Source: Caldifarciminota bacterium (GTDB lineage: Bacteria > Hydrothermota > Hydrothermia > B15-G9 > WFZT01). From it: a stretch of 8,171 bases of DNA. Position 1 is the stretch's first letter, and the number at the start of each line of letters is the position of its first letter. Shown piece by piece: positions 6,404 to 8,171 of the stretch. The DNA lies in NCBI GenBank assembly GCA_026991055.1, contig JALXCE010000059.1, positions 1 through 8,171 of the forward strand. Reading direction: 5' to 3'. The notes below the pieces were generated by a model. It worked only from the letters and a program-made list of their open reading frames with translations. It searched no databases and was not told the origin of the DNA. The position numbers were made by a program, and so were the translations under genes.

Positions 6404-6430
6404 GGGCTTTCCGCTCAAAAATCTGAAAGA
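6404..6430 (+). repeat. Weak dispersed repeat with CTTTCCGCT core, copy B
   Basis: GGGCTTTCCGCTCAAAAATC followed by TGAAAGA closely matches 3772-3797 over the first 17 bases. CTTTC can pair with GAAAG here, where copy A pairs TTTCC with GGAAA, so a small stem is kept with different bases. This is suggestive only. Confidence 0.3.
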
Positions 6431-6496
6431 TTAAGATGCAAACCCTCGACACGACCTTTCACCAAAAAGGCAGTTATGGTCAATAAAGAATTTTAA

Positions 6497-6580
6497 TATT
6501 ACTCTCTCCTTTCATCCCATTCCCAAAAGTAATCATGCGGGGAGAGGATTTTTTGCGTTCGGAAATTCGAACAAGCTGAG
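6497..6580 (+). repeat. Dispersed gap repeat, copy 3
   Basis: The pyrimidine-rich left part (ACTCTCTCCTTTCATCCC) is followed by ATCATGCGGGG (ATGCGGGG at 6535-6542), GAGAGGA, a run of six T, and a 16-base near-perfect palindrome at 6557-6572 made of GTTCGGAA and TTCGAAC halves. The left arm of the core hairpin has decayed (TTCCCAAAAG). It ends about 70 bases before the ABC ATPase start and has the same orientation. Confidence 0.65.
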
Positions 6581-6605
6581 ATTTGTTTAAAAATTGAAGT
6601 TAGTG

Positions 6606-6620
6606 CCTGTATAATTCAGG
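6606..6620 (+). promoter_or_regulatory. TATAAT within a CCTG/CAGG dyad
   Basis: CCTG (6606-6609) and CAGG (6617-6620) flank TATAAT (6610-6615), making a 15-base near-palindrome that fails at only one base pair. If TATAAT is the -10 box, transcription would start near 6623 and the dyad could be a repressor operator. The -35 is poor; TTTAAA at 18 bases is the nearest candidate. Confidence 0.35.
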
Positions 6621-6635
6621 TCTAAATGATATAAA

Positions 6636-6641
6636 AAGGGG
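6636..6641 (+). promoter_or_regulatory. Shine-Dalgarno site AAGGGG fixing GTG 6650
   Basis: AAGGGG ends 8 bases before GTG 6650. The in-frame GTG at 6641 overlaps this site and cannot use it. GTG 6650 also yields MIEVRNLVKRF, the usual ABC ATPase N-terminus. Confidence 0.75.
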
Positions 6642-6649
6642 TGTATCAG

Positions 6650-7534
6650 GTGATTGAAGTTAGAAATCTGGTGAAAAGATTCAGGCAATTTACAGCTTTA
6701 TCGGGCATTAACTTTAGCATTCCAGATGGTGAGTTTGTGGCTGTACTTGGGGTGAACGGGGCAGGGAAGTCAACACTTCTCAAAATTCTATCCGGGATAC
6801 TCTATCCAGACTCAGGCGAGCTGATGGTCAATAATTTCGTTCCCTACAAAAGAAAAAAGGAATTTCTGAAAAATATTGCGCTCGTTAACCCGCAGAAAAC
6901 AAGGCTTATAATAGACCTTTCTCCTATGGACAATTTCAGGCTCTTTGGCAGTGCCTACGGACTCGGTAAAAAAGAAGTTCATAAGAAAGCAGAATCACTG
7001 GCCCAGATGCTAAATGTCAAGAGCAAACTAAAAAATCAGGTCAGAACCCTCTCCTTTGGCGAAAGAGTCAAAATGGAAATCATACTGGGACTACTTCACG
7101 CCCCATCAGTGATTTTTCTTGATGAGCCTTTCATTGGCCTTGATTTTATATCGAGAAAACAGCTCATCTCATTCCTTGATAAATTCAAAGGCAAGAAAAC
7201 CCTGATTATTACTTCTCACATAATTGAAGGCATAAAAGAGCTCGTGGATACTGTTCTGGTCTTACATAGGGGTGAGATAGCAGCAAAAATGAGTACAGAT
7301 GAAATCAAAGCAATTCTACAGAACAGAGTAACAATCGAGGTGAAGGCCGAGCAGGAAATAAAATTACCCCAGGTTTTTAAGGCAAAGAAGCATGGAGTTT
7401 ATAGTGCATTTGTGGATAAACACGATGAAGCCGCAATTTTGAAAGAGATAGAAAATATCCCCGGCATCCTTGAGATGAGCGTAAAGACACCCGAACTGGA
7501 AGATTTTGTAGAGGAGTTGATAACATCAAAATGA
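6650..7534 (+). CDS. ABC-2 type transporter, ATP-binding protein
   Basis: A 294-residue ABC ATPase that should power the permease encoded next. Motifs from GTG 6650: Walker A GVNGAGKST (34-42), Q-loop Gln82 in VNPQK, signature LSFGE (134-138; the LSFGER variant is common in this subfamily), Walker B VIFLDE (154-159), D-loop GLD, and switch His190 in ITSH. All needed residues are present. The C-terminal part (about 225-294) is the small regulatory extension typical of ABC-2 ATPases, ending in TPELEDFVEELI. Its closest type is the ATPase paired with DUF990 permeases, some of which export cationic drugs. The stop overlaps the permease start (ATGA), so the two are co-translated. A repeat copy and a possible operator lie upstream. 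Substrate unknown. Confidence 0.92.
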   Translation: MIEVRNLVKRFRQFTALSGINFSIPDGEFVAVLGVNGAGKSTLLKILSGILYPDSGELMVNNFVPYKRKKEFLKNIALVNPQKTRLIIDLSPMDNFRLFGSAYGLGKKEVHKKAESLAQMLNVKSKLKNQVRTLSFGERVKMEIILGLLHAPSVIFLDEPFIGLDFISRKQLISFLDKFKGKKTLIITSHIIEGIKELVDTVLVLHRGEIAAKMSTDEIKAILQNRVTIEVKAEQEIKLPQVFKAKKHGVYSAFVDKHDEAAILKEIENIPGILEMSVKTPELEDFVEELITSK

Positions 7535-8171
7535 TGCGATTTTACTGGATTCTCTTCAAAAAATACCTGAAATTGATAACTATTTACAGGGCAAACTTCG
7601 TGGGCTTTGTTTTTCAAAATATCCTCGTATTCATTTTGTTTATCATGTTTTTTAAATGGGCAGGAAATATTTCCATAATGAGCAGAAAAGAGCTGGTGAT
7701 GTATTACTTCCTTTTGATGGGCTTCTTTAACCAGTTCATTCCCACTGTACAGGTTGGATTTTTCCAGTTTATAAGAAACGGTAAGCTGGATGGAATTTTA
7801 ATCCTGCCAATAATGTGGGAGTACTATTTTATCGTTACTGATGCAGCAAGTATGTTTTTCTCATTTTTAATTAACATAGTTGTTTTCGGCATTTTGGCTA
7901 TTTTTATGAAAAATTTCATTATCATAAATCTGAGCACACTGCCTGCCTTCATTTTAAGCAGTTTGCTGTCATTGATCCTCTATTTTGAGCTGCGTCTTCT
8001 CTTTACACAGACGGCATTCTATATCGAAAAGGACGAGGCCATGGCATGGTGGAGCTGGTTTATATCGAGATTCCTTTCCGGTGGAATTCTCCCTGTTATG
8101 ATTTTCCCGGAACTGCTTAGAAAGTTGATTTATCTGACCCCTTTCCCATACCTGATTGATTTTCCCATATC
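7531..8171 (+). CDS. ABC-2 permease, DUF990/PF06182 type (3' end outside window)
   Basis: The frame is open from ATG 7531 to the window end, giving 213 residues and no stop. It is strongly hydrophobic, with helices at about 24-42, 56-72, 104-126, 134-152 and 183-205. Family-like stretches are the N-terminal YRANFVGFVFQN (19-30), FIRNGKLDGILILP (80-93) and the C-terminal FLSGGILPV...FPELL...LTPFPYLIDFP (181-212), which recalls the conserved end of DUF990 permeases; about 50 residues may be missing. The start overlaps the ATPase stop by four bases (ATGA); a second ATG at 7534 is in the same frame. The nearest Shine-Dalgarno, GAGGAG at 7511-7516, is 14 bases away, so translational coupling is likely. 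Such operons often encode a second, related permease next, which would lie beyond the right edge. The direction is probably export; substrate unknown. Confidence 0.87.
   Translation, partial: MMRFYWILFKKYLKLITIYRANFVGFVFQNILVFILFIMFFKWAGNISIMSRKELVMYYFLLMGFFNQFIPTVQVGFFQFIRNGKLDGILILPIMWEYYFIVTDAASMFFSFLINIVVFGILAIFMKNFIIINLSTLPAFILSSLLSLILYFELRLLFTQTAFYIEKDEAMAWWSWFISRFLSGGILPVMIFPELLRKLIYLTPFPYLIDFPI

Larger units (their letters stand above)
6300..6649. other. Gap between divergent MazG and ABC-2 genes
   Basis: This 350-base gap separates the two divergent starts. It has an open frame on the minus strand to 6452 that I do not regard as coding. It also contains a 10-base palindrome TTAACGTTAA (6362-6371), a weak repeat copy (6404-6430), repeat copy 3 (6497-6580), a dyad over a TATAAT (6606-6620), and the ribosome binding site of the ABC ATPase (6636-6641). 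Confidence 0.6.

Noticed and set aside
6300..6452. N-terminal extension of the MazG-type protein
   Set aside because: Family members begin near MEKWERLKEKL; the extra 51 residues look like translated gap sequence and cross the TATAAT and repeat copy B.
1..8171. CRISPR array, tRNA, rRNA, transposase, integrase or toxin-antitoxin pair
   Set aside because: No regularly spaced direct repeats, no recognisable cloverleaf or rRNA stretch, and no such protein in any frame. The MazG-type gene has no toxin partner and its family is not by itself an antitoxin.

Overview
The window is bacterial. It has Shine-Dalgarno sites of the GGAGG type, tightly spaced or overlapping co-directional genes, and only bacterial protein families. 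By eye the base composition is moderate, with more A+T in the gaps, and the proteins are rich in Lys, Ile and Phe. No rRNA, tRNA, phage or transposase gene is visible, so the host cannot be placed. An uncultured, possibly anaerobic or thermophilic lineage would fit, but that is a guess.

Left part (1-1567, + strand): a sulfur-handling cluster. A rhodanese cut by the left edge is followed by two short YeeE/YedE-type membrane proteins. These look like the two halves of a split thiosulfate/sulfur transporter, each with one conserved Cys motif. A perfect 22-bp G+C-rich hairpin separates the rhodanese from the first transporter half. The likely logic is sulfane-sulfur import plus sulfur transfer.

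Middle (1785-3572, + strand): a 595-residue membrane-anchored protein. It has a compact von Willebrand A domain with an intact metal site, a region resembling the glutamine-amidotransferase-like fold of this membrane family, a beta-rich module and a C-terminal membrane helix. Convergent to it (3851-5506, - strand) is a half-size ABC exporter with fused membrane and ATPase domains.

Right part: a small MazG-type nucleotide pyrophosphohydrolase (5952-6299, - strand) is divergent from an ABC-2 operon (6650 onwards, + strand). That operon has an ATPase overlapping by four bases a permease of the DUF990/PF06182 type, which runs off the right edge. The permease is open to the window end and has no stop codon.

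The gaps are long (about 220-450 bases) and hold the most unusual material. An imperfect repeat of about 75-85 bases occurs three times (1671-1741, 5592-5672 reversed, 6497-6580). Each copy lies upstream of a gene, in the same orientation as that gene and about 45-85 bases before its start codon. The copies share a CCCCGC/GCGGGG core, a T-rich run and, in two cases, a TTCGGAAAT..TTCGAA palindrome. A second, weaker repeat (core CTTTCCGCTYAAAA) also occurs in the gaps. No complete new defence or mobile system is visible; the repeat family is the best candidate for something undescribed.
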